Assembly: GCA_002730875.1 (NCBI GenBank)
Contig: PCBI01000005.1
Span: forward strand, 62,001 to 126,000
Direction of reading: 5' to 3'
DNA: 64,000 bases
DNA from: Spirochaetaceae bacterium
GTDB taxonomy: Bacteria > Spirochaetota > Leptospiria > Leptospirales > Leptonemataceae
Shown here: positions 18,094-26,451 of the stretch, piece after piece
How positions within the stretch are numbered: the first letter of the stretch is position 1
Layout of the letters: each line of letters begins with the position of its first letter
The notes under the pieces: model-generated
What the model saw: only the letters and a program-made list of their open reading frames with translations
Told to the model about the DNA's origin: nothing
Databases searched by the model: none
Position numbers and translations under genes: made by a program

Positions 18094-18431
18094 AGAGACG
18101 GGCAAATTGGTGGAAATAGACGCCTTGAAGACCCCCGAGGGGGCAAAACCTGGGCTCTAGCCGCTGGAGGATTCAGGGGGCCGGTGCTGGCTGGCCTGTA
18201 CCCGGGTGCGACATGGGACCATCAGAAGAGAGCGTATAGCCGCAGGCATTTCGCATGCCATTGCATATTGAATGGTGACCGCAAGGCGCGAAATCGAATC
18301 GGTTCATTCATAGTTGCCAGGCCTTAGCCTCTTTCGCATATTGAGTTTCATTATCATCTATTAATCGACTCAGGTGACCCGGGGTTTTGATATTCATTGG
18401 AATTTGCGTAGAACTGCACGTCTAACGGTCC
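18094..18431. other. Intergenic region between SH3 paralogues
   Basis: This 338-bp stretch has no credible gene. It contains a short GC hairpin (CCCCCGAGGGGG near 18137) and a weak promoter candidate for the second paralogue, TTGATA at 18387 with TAGAAC 16 bp downstream, ending 18 bp before its ATG. A stretch at 18105-18150 superficially resembles part of a tRNA but does not fold as one. Confidence 0.35.
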
Positions 18432-19100
18432 ATGACCGAAAAATTATTCCATACAAAGACAATAGCTCTATTCACTATCGCCCTGGCATTGCTACTTGTG
18501 GCTTCATGCAAAGATACGGCCATAGTTACCGCCACTTCTGGACTTTATATGCGAGATCAGCCTGCGCGGACTGGCAATCAGCTGGACTTGATACCTGCTA
18601 GCGCCGAGGTGGAAGTGCTGGAGGTGGGCCCTGTGGAAACCATCGACGGAATCCAGGCCCCGTGGAAGCGAATCAAGCAAAACGAAAAAGAAGGCTGGGT
18701 TTTTGGAGCGTATCTGATGGATGCTAGCGACCAGGAAGCCGTTAATAAATTCAAGAGCTGCAATACCATTATGGGTTACTGGCATAATCAGGAACAAGTC
18801 TGTTACCCGCCACAACTCAGAAAGCTTACTCAGAAGGGCACCATACCTGGCTACTGCGGAGCGGAGAACTATACCCTGTTTCCGGACGGTCGAGTCTGGG
18901 TTTCCGGAATGTATGTAGAGCAGCCTCGATTTCTGGGAAGCTGGAGCTATGAATACGGCGATTCCATCGTACTGGATAACGGCTCCGGAGTGAAACTGCG
19001 CGCTCGGCCGGATGGACCGATCATGAAATACGAACAATTGGACGAGCACGGAAACTGGAGCCAATACGCATTGGCCGGTTCGTCGTCCTGCCCCTGGTAG
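18432..19100 (+). CDS. SH3-domain lipoprotein, copy 2
   Basis: A 222-residue paralogue of the preceding SH3 lipoprotein. Signal peptide MTEKLFHTKTIALFTIALAL ends in VASC. The SH3 domain runs TATSGLYMRDQPARTGNQLD to WKRIKQNEKEGWVFGAYLMD. The second part repeats the pattern GYWHNQEQVCYPPQLRKL, then CGAENYTLFPDGRVWVSGMY, keeping the Cys positions of copy 1. The two copies align throughout but differ at many positions, so the duplication is old. Function unknown; probably a periplasmic or surface lipoprotein. Confidence 0.87.
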   Translation: MTEKLFHTKTIALFTIALALLLVASCKDTAIVTATSGLYMRDQPARTGNQLDLIPASAEVEVLEVGPVETIDGIQAPWKRIKQNEKEGWVFGAYLMDASDQEAVNKFKSCNTIMGYWHNQEQVCYPPQLRKLTQKGTIPGYCGAENYTLFPDGRVWVSGMYVEQPRFLGSWSYEYGDSIVLDNGSGVKLRARPDGPIMKYEQLDEHGNWSQYALAGSSSCPW

Positions 19101-19229
19101 ATCGGGGCGATTCAGCTATCTGTAGCCCACTCAACGAGAATCTCGGAGAATGCGGTGCCGCCCGGGCTTCGTACATCGCAGAGCCCCGGGCCCGGGTGCC
19201 GCAAGAGGGCATCCGGTACAGCCAGTCAC

Positions 19230-20954
19230 TCAAGGCTTCATGCGATACGCTTCTTTAAGCGACATTACCTTTTCGAACACCCGGCCTTCCCGCGCCGCGT
19301 CGTGGGCCGGTCGCTTCACCATCTGCATGCAAAGCTTCTGCTGGTCATTGGTAGTAGAAGACTTTTCGAACAGCTCCACCGCATGACCGCTGATGTCGCG
19401 AACAAAGACCGAGAAGATTTGATCCAAAACGTCTGCATCCACGTCTTTCGCGTAAGTACCGCCGATCTCAGCCTGCTCCAGAATCAAGGAAGCGTAAGCG
19501 ATAATGGAGAAAATCTCTCCTACTGCCAGCATCCAGTCGATGTCTTTGACCTGCTCTGCAGACGGAGGGGTATCCTTAAGCAAGGATCGGAAATGTTCGA
19601 TTTGCTCCAGCATTACAGATACGTTGGAGCATTTCTTCGCCTTCGCAGTCTGAAATTTGGGCTTGTAGGGACCAAATGGAATCTGATCCAGACCCTTGGT
19701 TGTGGCCCCCTGGTTGAATAGAAAGCCTTCTTCGTTGGGCGATTCAGAAGCCGGGGCCTCGGGCACCGAGCGGTCATCAAACAGGAATGAATTCATGAAC
19801 CGTACGGTAAGCATCATGTTAACGTGTACGGTACCCTCCAATTTGGGCAGCATGCGAATATCCCGCGTGGCCATTTCAAAATAGACGTCCTTTTCGAAGC
19901 CTCGGGCCGCGATGACATCCCATAATCGTTCGATTACCTTCTCTCCTTCGAGAGTAACCTTCATCTTTTCCAGAGGATTGAATAACAGGTAACGACGATC
20001 TTCATTGGAAGCGATCCGCATATAGTCCTTGGCGCGATAGCTAAACATACGCATTGCCACCAGACGAGCGTAAGCTTCATTGAATAGCTGCTTGATGTGA
20101 GGAAAATCGGTTACGTAGTTCCCGTAGAGCTTTCGCGCAGAAGCATGATTCAGCGCTTCGTAGAAGCTATGGGTGGCGATGCCTACGCTGGCCAGGCCCA
20201 GGTTAAACTTGGCAAAGGCTACGGTGGCGAGAGATGCATCCCAGGCATCCCGACCCCGACTGACGATTTCGGCGTCGGTGATGGGGTAATCGTGTAGTTC
20301 AAGCTCGGCCACGTATTTCTGGGAACGCACAACGTTCTGCGTGCATTCATATTTAGGATGATCCGTTTCTACCACGAAAAATACATATTCTTTCTTCTTT
20401 TCCTTTAGCTTCGCAAAAATGGAAACGTATCCGGCCACATTGCCGTTGCCGATGTAGTATTTGTCGCCCCGGGCAATGTATTTTCCGTCGCCCTGCGGGA
20501 TGAGCTCCATGTCGCTGGAGATCAGATCGGCGCCGTGTTCTTTTTCGGAAAGCCCAAAAGCGAATACATCGCCATTCTTTAGCTTCTCCGCGGTGCGTTT
20601 CTTTACTTCCTCATTGTTTCCAATCCAGATAGGCCCCAGGCCCAGGATACTTACCTGCCAGGTGTACCAGTGCGATAGATTGTAGAAGCCGAGGATTTCA
20701 CTGAAGGCTGTGTTTCGGGCCGTATCCCATCGACAATCTTTGTCTCCGTACGCCGACGGAGTCAGAAAGGTGTAGAAGACCTCGTTGTCTTTCAGGAACT
20801 TCAGAAAGTCCTCGTACCAGACCACTTCATGATCCTCTTTCTTAATTTCTGCCAGGCCCTTATTTTCGAAGAATTGGATCGTCTTTTCGAAGATGGTGCG
20901 GGTCTTTTCGTCGAAGTTAGAGAAGTCTGCTTTAGCTGGATTGAATAGTGTCAT
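19230..20954 (-). CDS. Acyl-CoA dehydrogenase family protein (574 aa)
   Basis: A second, divergent acyl-CoA dehydrogenase. The middle domain shows FAFGLSEKEHGADLISSDM and KYYIGNGNVAGYVSIFAKL (FAD-contacting region). The C-terminal domain has VIAARGFEKDVYFEMATRDIRM and KLEGTVHVN, where the Glu of the EGT motif is intact, unlike the dehydrogenase at 611-2407. About 160 extra C-terminal residues extend beyond the standard fold. It lacks the usual GGxGY motif, so the substrate may be unusual. It stands alone and converges with the SH3 lipoprotein genes. Confidence 0.87.
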   Translation of the reverse strand: MTLFNPAKADFSNFDEKTRTIFEKTIQFFENKGLAEIKKEDHEVVWYEDFLKFLKDNEVFYTFLTPSAYGDKDCRWDTARNTAFSEILGFYNLSHWYTWQVSILGLGPIWIGNNEEVKKRTAEKLKNGDVFAFGLSEKEHGADLISSDMELIPQGDGKYIARGDKYYIGNGNVAGYVSIFAKLKEKKKEYVFFVVETDHPKYECTQNVVRSQKYVAELELHDYPITDAEIVSRGRDAWDASLATVAFAKFNLGLASVGIATHSFYEALNHASARKLYGNYVTDFPHIKQLFNEAYARLVAMRMFSYRAKDYMRIASNEDRRYLLFNPLEKMKVTLEGEKVIERLWDVIAARGFEKDVYFEMATRDIRMLPKLEGTVHVNMMLTVRFMNSFLFDDRSVPEAPASESPNEEGFLFNQGATTKGLDQIPFGPYKPKFQTAKAKKCSNVSVMLEQIEHFRSLLKDTPPSAEQVKDIDWMLAVGEIFSIIAYASLILEQAEIGGTYAKDVDADVLDQIFSVFVRDISGHAVELFEKSSTTNDQQKLCMQMVKRPAHDAAREGRVFEKVMSLKEAYRMKP

Positions 20955-21222
20955 TTTTCTTACCTGATTTTTGTCGCGCTGGTGTGCTAGTTAGCGGTCC
21001 TGGAGTTTTGAAAGTCGCATCCGTAGAGCGCATTCAAAGATTTCCACTGAAACCGGGAACCGATTCGATCGAATCTAGACTACCCTTTGGCGACGTCAAC
21101 CGCTTGCCATGGGAACTTTGATAGTCTGGCCCGGGTTATGGCTCAAAGGTCTGTGGCTGGCCCTGCATGCATAGCCAGCCCGGAAGCTACGGAGCAGCAT
21201 CGAGCCCCGGGGATCCTGTAAC

Positions 21223-21789
21223 ATGAAAAAGCTTTTGTTAAGAACCTACACACTGCCGGTATTCATGCTTACTCTACGACTCGCCGCTCCGTTTGCCCGA
21301 GTGCGGCTCTTTGGCGGGCCGGTAAGGCTCTGGATGCGCCTTTTGGCCCGATTGGTGTACTGGGCGTCCGGCAGTCCCCGGGCAAACGACCCGCAGGACC
21401 TGGCTCGAATCTGGCAGACGCTGATGCCCGAGCCCCATAGTCATTTTCCCCTGGTCAACGGGGAACGCTTCGAATCGATAGGCCTGGATTACCTTGAGAA
21501 GTCTTCGGAGGGGACGGGCAGCGAGCTTGTTCCGGACGTAGGCCAGGCCTCTGTTGCCGCCGGAGAGATTCATCTCCATTGTCCGCTACAGGGCACCGGG
21601 GACCCAGTGGCCTGCCACCACCTGATGGAGTTCGACCGGGCTCTGGTGCAGGCCGCCGGCGGCCATCTGATGGTGCTGGACTCTCAATCCAATTCCGGAC
21701 GCCCGTATTGTACCGTGCTGATGTCGATGGACGCAAATACATTGAAACGGTATGCGCCCGCTCACAAAAAGGAGCCCCTGGAATCCTGA
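21223..21789 (+). CDS. Conserved-looking hypothetical protein with Cys motif
   Basis: A 188-residue protein I cannot name. The first 45 residues are hydrophobic and Arg-rich, probably a membrane-contacting helix. The C-terminal domain contains IHLHCPLQGTGDPVACHHLM, then EFDRALVQAAGG, and a later GRPYCTVLM. This C-x10-C-DR-GG-C spacing is reminiscent of the L-2-amino-thiazoline-4-carboxylate hydrolase-like group, but that is a guess. The start is supported by the clean basic N-terminus (MKKLLLRTY) more than by a ribosome site. A 268-bp gap separates it from the divergent acyl-CoA dehydrogenase gene. Confidence 0.7.
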   Translation: MKKLLLRTYTLPVFMLTLRLAAPFARVRLFGGPVRLWMRLLARLVYWASGSPRANDPQDLARIWQTLMPEPHSHFPLVNGERFESIGLDYLEKSSEGTGSELVPDVGQASVAAGEIHLHCPLQGTGDPVACHHLMEFDRALVQAAGGHLMVLDSQSNSGRPYCTVLMSMDANTLKRYAPAHKKEPLES

Positions 21790-21978
21790 TTCTCCCGGAA
21801 TGGTGTGCTTGAGATCTGAAAACCTCGCCATTCTGACTTCCGGAAAAGGTATGATCCGAGGAAGCCGAACCTGAGCGCACCCATTTCGATCCACGCTCGT
21901 CCAACATTAGATAGTGGCTTCCGGCAAGCCCGCAAGGGTTTAGCTTGCCAGAAAATCCATACGAGGGAGAACAACGTT

Positions 21979-22248
21979 ATGCGAAGAATCGGATTAGCCT
22001 TGGTTTCATTTGCACTTCTTGTATTTCTGGGCTCTTGCCAGACCTACATGTACCGTGGAATTTGCTTCAGCGCGGGCACCAAGATTTACGACGGTCACGT
22101 AGAGGTGAACCGTCCTCTGGGCGCCGAACTCCTGGACCTGGATGTTCATCCCAGGAACGGCTGGCTAAGAACCGCCGATGGGGCCTATATTAGCGGTGAT
22201 TGTGTGGTGCAGCCCATGCGAATCGACGGAAAGGACGCGAAGAAATAG
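21979..22248 (+). CDS. Small lipoprotein of unknown function
   Basis: An 89-residue exported protein. The signal peptide MRRIGLALVSFALLVFLGSC carries a good lipobox with Cys20 as the lipidation site. The mature part of about 70 residues contains two further Cys (GICFSAG and SGDCVVQP) that could form a disulfide. A GAGGGAG ribosome site lies nine bases upstream. No recognisable family. It lies upstream of another lipoprotein gene, with a 187-bp gap. Confidence 0.8.
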   Translation: MRRIGLALVSFALLVFLGSCQTYMYRGICFSAGTKIYDGHVEVNRPLGAELLDLDVHPRNGWLRTADGAYISGDCVVQPMRIDGKDAKK

Positions 22249-22435
22249 ATTCCGGTTCCTGGTTACTTCGGAGGCCCTGCTCTGAATGCGGGGCACATTC
22301 GACGTAGGTCAGCACAGATTCGTAGCCATATCCCGGTGCCAAGGCCCGGGCTGTATGGATTTGGCGCCGATTCAAACGATTCCGCCAGGGATACAGAATA
22401 GAGAACGCAGTAAGTCACAAACAGGAAGGCGCGCA

Positions 22436-23095
22436 ATGAAAAAGAAATATCGGGCTAGCTTCGCATTCTTTCTTACAACCTTGACTGTCAGCCTATCTGT
22501 TCCGGCCTGCCAGCGGCCCGATCCGAAAGAAACGGCGCAGGATTCGAGTCAAGACGTCTCGGGTGCCGAAGAAACATCCCATACCGCGCTGATTTCAGAT
22601 CCGAACCAGGTCCTGCCGGGGGCCCACAACGACTGGAAGATCTGGCTCGGAGGATGGGGCAAAGTGGAAATTGGTCATTCTCTGACCCAGGTTCGTAAGA
22701 CCCTTCCCTTCGCCATCGACTCCATGACCGACCCGGAGCCAGGCCAGGAGTGCTTTGTGCTGATCCCCGCTGATGCCCCGGAGTCCTATGCCTTCATGTT
22801 CGTTGGCGAAGGAGATAAGGCAAAACTGGTCCGCATCTTCATAGATGTTTCCGGAATACGAACCATTTCGGGCATCTCCATAGGGTCCAGCGAAGCCGAC
22901 GTGCGAAAGGCCTACGGTCCCAAAATCAAGGAAGAAACCCACAAATACGTCGAAGGCTGGAAACAGCTAATTTTTGTTCCTTCAGAGGAGTCGGATAAGC
23001 ATCTGCGATTGGTTTTCACTTCAGATGGAACTCGTGTGCAGCAAATCAGCGTGGGCCGGCTTCCGGAAATACTGGACGCAGAAGCCTGCAACTGA
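22436..23095 (+). CDS. Lipoprotein with two BamE-like repeats
   Basis: A 219-residue exported protein. ATG 22436 has an AGGAAGG site and opens a signal peptide ending in SVPAC. The mature N-terminus is acidic and Ser/Glu-rich (linker), followed by two copies of a short pattern, KVEIGHSLTQVRKTLP (about 77-92) and ISIGSSEADVRKAYG (about 148-162). This I-G-S-x-x-x-V-R motif is typical of BamE/OmlA-like and related small periplasmic domains; that placement is inferred. The following toroid gene begins two bases after the stop, so the two are cotranscribed. Confidence 0.8.
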   Translation: MKKKYRASFAFFLTTLTVSLSVPACQRPDPKETAQDSSQDVSGAEETSHTALISDPNQVLPGAHNDWKIWLGGWGKVEIGHSLTQVRKTLPFAIDSMTDPEPGQECFVLIPADAPESYAFMFVGEGDKAKLVRIFIDVSGIRTISGISIGSSEADVRKAYGPKIKEETHKYVEGWKQLIFVPSEESDKHLRLVFTSDGTRVQQISVGRLPEILDAEACN

Positions 23096-23097
23096 TA

Positions 23098-24027
23098 GTG
23101 AAGCGAGCCCCGGATAACATCCTCAAATGGCTGTTGTCCGGCGATCCGTCCATCCAATACCAGACCAGCCGAGATCTGCTGGATGACGATAACCGGGAGC
23201 TACAGAAGCGAATCGCCATAGCGGGATGGGGAAAAACGATTCTTTCCGCACGAAAGACGAATGGTCACTGGGGCGACGATTTCTACCAGCCAAAGTGGAT
23301 ATCGACCCATTATACATTGCTCGACTTACGCAATCTAAACCTGGCCCCGAAAAACGCCGTGGCACAAGAAACGATTCAGCTGGTTCTGGATGCCGGGAAA
23401 TCCGACGATGGGGGGATTCCCCTGGGTCCTTCTACGACGAACCACAGCGACGTCTGCGTCAATGCAATGTTTTTGAACTACGCCTCCTACTTCGCCACGC
23501 CGGAAAAAGAACTCCATTCAATAGTAGACAGCATTCTGGGCGAGATCATGCCCGATGGCGGGTTCAATTGCCGAAGCAACCGAAGCGGCGCCGTGCATAG
23601 TTCTTTGCATTCGACGATTTCTGTTCTGGAAGGATTCTTTGAGTTCCAGAAAGCCGGTTGCAAATATCGCGGGACCGAGATTGAAAAAGCAATAAAGAGC
23701 GCAGAAGAGTTCATTCTAATGCACCGGCTATTCAAGTCCGATCGCACGGGAAAGATCATTCACAAGGATTTTCTGAAGTTTTCTTATCCCTGTCGCTGGA
23801 AGTATGACATCCTTCGCGCTCTGGATTATTTCCAGTATGCGAAGCGAAAATGGGACGACCGAATGAGCGATGCTCTGGAAATCCTGCTGCAGAAGAGAAA
23901 TAAAGACGGAACGTGGAATATGCAGGCCGCTCATCCCGGAAATCAGCACGTAATCATGGAAAAAGCCGGCGCGCCGGGACGATGGAATACGTTACGAGCC
24001 TTACGCGTTCTCAGACGCTACGGTTAA
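23098..24027 (+). CDS. Terpene-cyclase-like alpha/alpha-toroid protein
   Basis: A 309-residue protein starting at GTG 23098, two bases after the preceding stop. It carries QW-like repeats of the squalene-cyclase/prenyltransferase toroid: KTNGHWGDDF, DDGGIPLG, MPDGGFNCRSNRSGAVHSSLHST and NKDGTWNMQ. The catalytic DxDD motif of terpene cyclases is absent and length is half that of a hopene synthase. It is therefore probably a non-cyclase member, of the kind annotated as squalene cyclase-like or nitrogen-fixation-related hypothetical proteins. No signal peptide. Function unknown. Confidence 0.8.
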   Translation: MKRAPDNILKWLLSGDPSIQYQTSRDLLDDDNRELQKRIAIAGWGKTILSARKTNGHWGDDFYQPKWISTHYTLLDLRNLNLAPKNAVAQETIQLVLDAGKSDDGGIPLGPSTTNHSDVCVNAMFLNYASYFATPEKELHSIVDSILGEIMPDGGFNCRSNRSGAVHSSLHSTISVLEGFFEFQKAGCKYRGTEIEKAIKSAEEFILMHRLFKSDRTGKIIHKDFLKFSYPCRWKYDILRALDYFQYAKRKWDDRMSDALEILLQKRNKDGTWNMQAAHPGNQHVIMEKAGAPGRWNTLRALRVLRRYG

Positions 24028-24255
24028 ACTTCGGGAGTGGCAGCCTATCTCCCTACGGACCCACCGAGGAACGAGATGATTGCCGGAGCGAAAGAGCATA
24101 CCTCTCATCTACACTCGGGCCCCGATCCTTCGCGTACCACCGGATCTACGGCGGCAAAACCCACTTCTGACTCCCGAGTTTCTGAACGGTGAGCCATTTC
24201 GATGCCCCTGAGGTTTCATCGACTTGCAAAGCTTTCAGGTACAGGTGCCTGGGCC

Positions 24256-26178
24256 TCAAGAACCACGCATTGCATCCGTGTTCGCCTTTCCCGGTCCTAC
24301 CATGGGCATTACCTGCTGGTCGTGATCGATTTTCAGATGTAGTAAACCGGGCCCGGAAAAACTATACAACCAGTCCAGGCCCTTTACCACCGCAACGGGC
24401 AGTAACCGGCTATAGCATCGTTGGCGGACTGAAGAGCCACCCGTTTCGTCGCCCAATTCGTCAGCGCCAACAGATCTTGCCGAAATACCAAAAGACTCTG
24501 CAAGAGCGGCAAAGTCAGGAACGCTCTGAAATCGTTCCTGGCTGAATCGCTCCTGAAAGAAAAGCGTTTGCTGCTGATGAACCAGACCCAGATGGCCATT
24601 GTCCAGAACGATAATCTTAACGTTGGCATCCAGATCCTTGAGCGTCGCAAGCTCCTGAATGTTCATCAGTATGGATCCGTCTCCGCTAATGCATGTAATA
24701 AAATCCTTCGGTCGGCCCAGGGCCGCGCCCAGAGCGGCGGGCAGCCCGAAGCCCATGGTCCCCAGTCCGCCGCTGGTCAGAAGCTGCCCCATTCGCTGAA
24801 ACGGATAGTACTGAGCTACCCACATCTGATGCTGACCCACGTCGGTGGTTACCGGGCCACAGCGAGACAGATGCGAAATCCGTTGAAAGAAGGGGTGGAT
24901 ATCTCCTCGACTTCCAAAAAGCGACGGCTCGTCTCTTGTGGGATCTGCCGATGCAATAAGGCTGCTTTGCAGCTGATGCCAGGGGGCCCATCGATTCGCG
25001 AGCCGCGCTCGTCCATTGGCAGCCTTTCGCCTATGAAATGGTTCATGTCCCTGGCGCTCAAGAGCCATCGACAGTTCTACCAGGAAGTCCCTTGCATCCA
25101 GAGCCAGCGGCAGATCCACAGCCACGTTTTTTCCAAACTCCGGCCAGTGGATGTCTGCATGAATGATCTTCGCGCCGGGGGCAAAGGAGTCGGTCTTCCC
25201 GGTGGCCCGGTCGTCAAAACGAACTCCCAGAGCAATCATCAAATCGCTCTTCTCTACGATCTGGTTGGTAGAGGTCCGGCCATGCATTCCAATCATTCCG
25301 AGGTTCAGCGGATCGCCGGGAGCAAGACAACCGAGACCCATCAGACTCTGCACTACCGGGATCTGATAGGTATTCGCAAAAGCGCGAATTAATTCCTGGG
25401 ATTCTTTTGCGCCGCCGCCAGCGTATATCAAGGGACGCTGACTGGACAGAAGCCATTGAACGGCTCTGGAAATGGCCATCGACTTTTCCGGTGGCAGATC
25501 CAGGGACTGTTGCTGAATGTCTTTGGGGATATCGATCAGAACCGGCCCGGGTCTGCCAGAAATCATCTTCTGATAGGCAGACTCCAGAACAAACGGCAGT
25601 CGGGATGCGCGATCCACGTAATAAGCTTCCTTTACCATGGGCGAAAGCATCTCTGTGATCGGAACTTCCTGGAAGGCATCGGTGCCTTTCAGAGATCGCG
25701 GAACCTGACCGGCAATTACCAGCAGGGGTATGCCGTCGCGCATGGCATCGGCCACGGAAGTAATGATGTTGGTGGCGCCGGGTCCGGAGGTTACAAAGCA
25801 GGCGCCGATCTTCCCCGTGCTTCTATACAGTCCCTGGGCCATAAAGGCGGCGGATTGCTCATGTCGAATCAAAATGTGCCGCAGTCCTGATCCGTAAAGA
25901 GCATCGTAGATGGGAAGTATTGCTCCGCCTGGCATCCCTGCCACCCAGGGGATTTCCTTTTCTTTCAGGAACTGAATCACCAGTTCGGCGCCGGTCAAAG
26001 ACACCTCTGATCGAGGCAGGCCCGGTGCTGTTTCCAGCTTTTCTCGATCCGAAGCCACGGTGCCCGGCTCTGAACCGACCATCGCTGGGGCCGAAACAAC
26101 TTGCGTTCTCCCCTGGCCGGCAATCGGGCCTGTCGCGCTGGTCGCATTGGACGTTTGAGATAAAGTTCCTTTTGTCAT
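24256..26178 (-). CDS. ilvB: Acetolactate synthase, large subunit
   Basis: A 640-residue thiamine-diphosphate enzyme joining two pyruvates (or pyruvate and 2-oxobutyrate) in Val/Leu/Ile synthesis. Seen: HEQSAAFMAQG with the activating Glu, TSGPGATNIITSVADA, QVPRSLKGTDAFQE, the FAD region RFDDRATG, GLGTMGFGLPAALGA, and the diphosphate motif GDGSILMNIQEL. NGHLGLVHQQQTLFF is closest to the E. coli IlvB form. Odd points are a 58-residue Ser/Thr/Ala-rich N-terminal extension and about 30 extra residues before the C-terminal PMVGPG. No small-subunit gene is adjacent. ATG 26178 has AGGAA upstream. A Val-rich leader precedes it. Confidence 0.95.
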   Translation of the reverse strand: MTKGTLSQTSNATSATGPIAGQGRTQVVSAPAMVGSEPGTVASDREKLETAPGLPRSEVSLTGAELVIQFLKEKEIPWVAGMPGGAILPIYDALYGSGLRHILIRHEQSAAFMAQGLYRSTGKIGACFVTSGPGATNIITSVADAMRDGIPLLVIAGQVPRSLKGTDAFQEVPITEMLSPMVKEAYYVDRASRLPFVLESAYQKMISGRPGPVLIDIPKDIQQQSLDLPPEKSMAISRAVQWLLSSQRPLIYAGGGAKESQELIRAFANTYQIPVVQSLMGLGCLAPGDPLNLGMIGMHGRTSTNQIVEKSDLMIALGVRFDDRATGKTDSFAPGAKIIHADIHWPEFGKNVAVDLPLALDARDFLVELSMALERQGHEPFHRRKAANGRARLANRWAPWHQLQSSLIASADPTRDEPSLFGSRGDIHPFFQRISHLSRCGPVTTDVGQHQMWVAQYYPFQRMGQLLTSGGLGTMGFGLPAALGAALGRPKDFITCISGDGSILMNIQELATLKDLDANVKIIVLDNGHLGLVHQQQTLFFQERFSQERFQSVPDFAALAESFGISARSVGADELGDETGGSSVRQRCYSRLLPVAVVKGLDWLYSFSGPGLLHLKIDHDQQVMPMVGPGKANTDAMRGS

Positions 26179-26224
26179 GGTCGTTTCCTGACCCTGACAA
26201 TCCGGACGGAGATTTTACTGGGGA

Positions 26225-26269
26225 CCCCCGCCAGGACTGGCAGGGGATGTGTATTAGTTCACCCTGCCA
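26225..26269 (-). promoter_or_regulatory. Putative attenuator of ilvB: two mutually exclusive hairpins
   Basis: Reading leftward, segment A (26269-26262, TGGCAGGG, at the end of the leader peptide) is exactly complementary to segment B (26245-26238, CCCTGCCA). B, extended to 26246 (CCCCTGCCA), also pairs over nine bases (one G-U) with C (26233-26225, TGGCGGGGG) with a four-base loop. A ribosome finishing the leader would cover A and allow B:C; one stalled at the Val codons would leave A free to pair with B. The B:C stem has no T-tract after it, so it may terminate with help from a factor or act otherwise. Confidence 0.6.
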
Positions 26270-26321
26270 TGGAGCATACCACGACCACCATCACTACTGT
26301 GACGTTTGCGAACTGTAGCAT
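26259..26321 (-). CDS. Valine-rich leader peptide of ilvB
   Basis: A 20-codon ORF (MLQFANVTVVMVVVVCSMAG) upstream of ilvB. Codons 7 to 15 include seven Val in nine positions, using GTC, GTA and GTG, as in the E. coli ilvB leader. It starts about 22 bases after the predicted transcription start and ends just before the alternative hairpins, with its final codons forming segment A. The ribosome site is weak. The same frame is open further upstream, but most of that would precede the promoter. The reading as an attenuation leader is an inference from layout. Confidence 0.6.
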   Translation of the reverse strand: MLQFANVTVVMVVVVCSMAG

Positions 26322-26349
26322 GCTGTTTGCAGCGAGAATCACTGAGGAC

Positions 26350-26378
26350 AATATCGGGACAGGTGCGATTGCGGTCAA
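26350..26378 (-). promoter_or_regulatory. Predicted sigma-70-type promoter of ilvB leader
   Basis: Leftward TTGACC (26378-26373) and GATATT (26355-26350) are separated by exactly 17 bp, matching the -35 and -10 consensus at five and four of six positions. Transcription would start near 26343, giving a short 5' end before the leader ATG at 26321. The spacing relative to the leader supports the call. Confidence 0.5.
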
Positions 26379-26451
26379 CGCCAGAACGAATAAAAAAACA
26401 GGGCAACCGATTTTGGAGTGGTGCGAAAAGCCCCCCTGTGCCCAATGATCC

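Noticed and set aside
18105..18160. Stretch resembling a tRNA D-loop and anticodon (AATTGGTGGAAATAGACGCC then TTGAAGA)
   Set aside because: No anticodon stem, no T-arm and no acceptor pairing.
24568..25392. Rightward ORF of 274 codons
   Set aside because: Antisense to ilvB; shadow frame.
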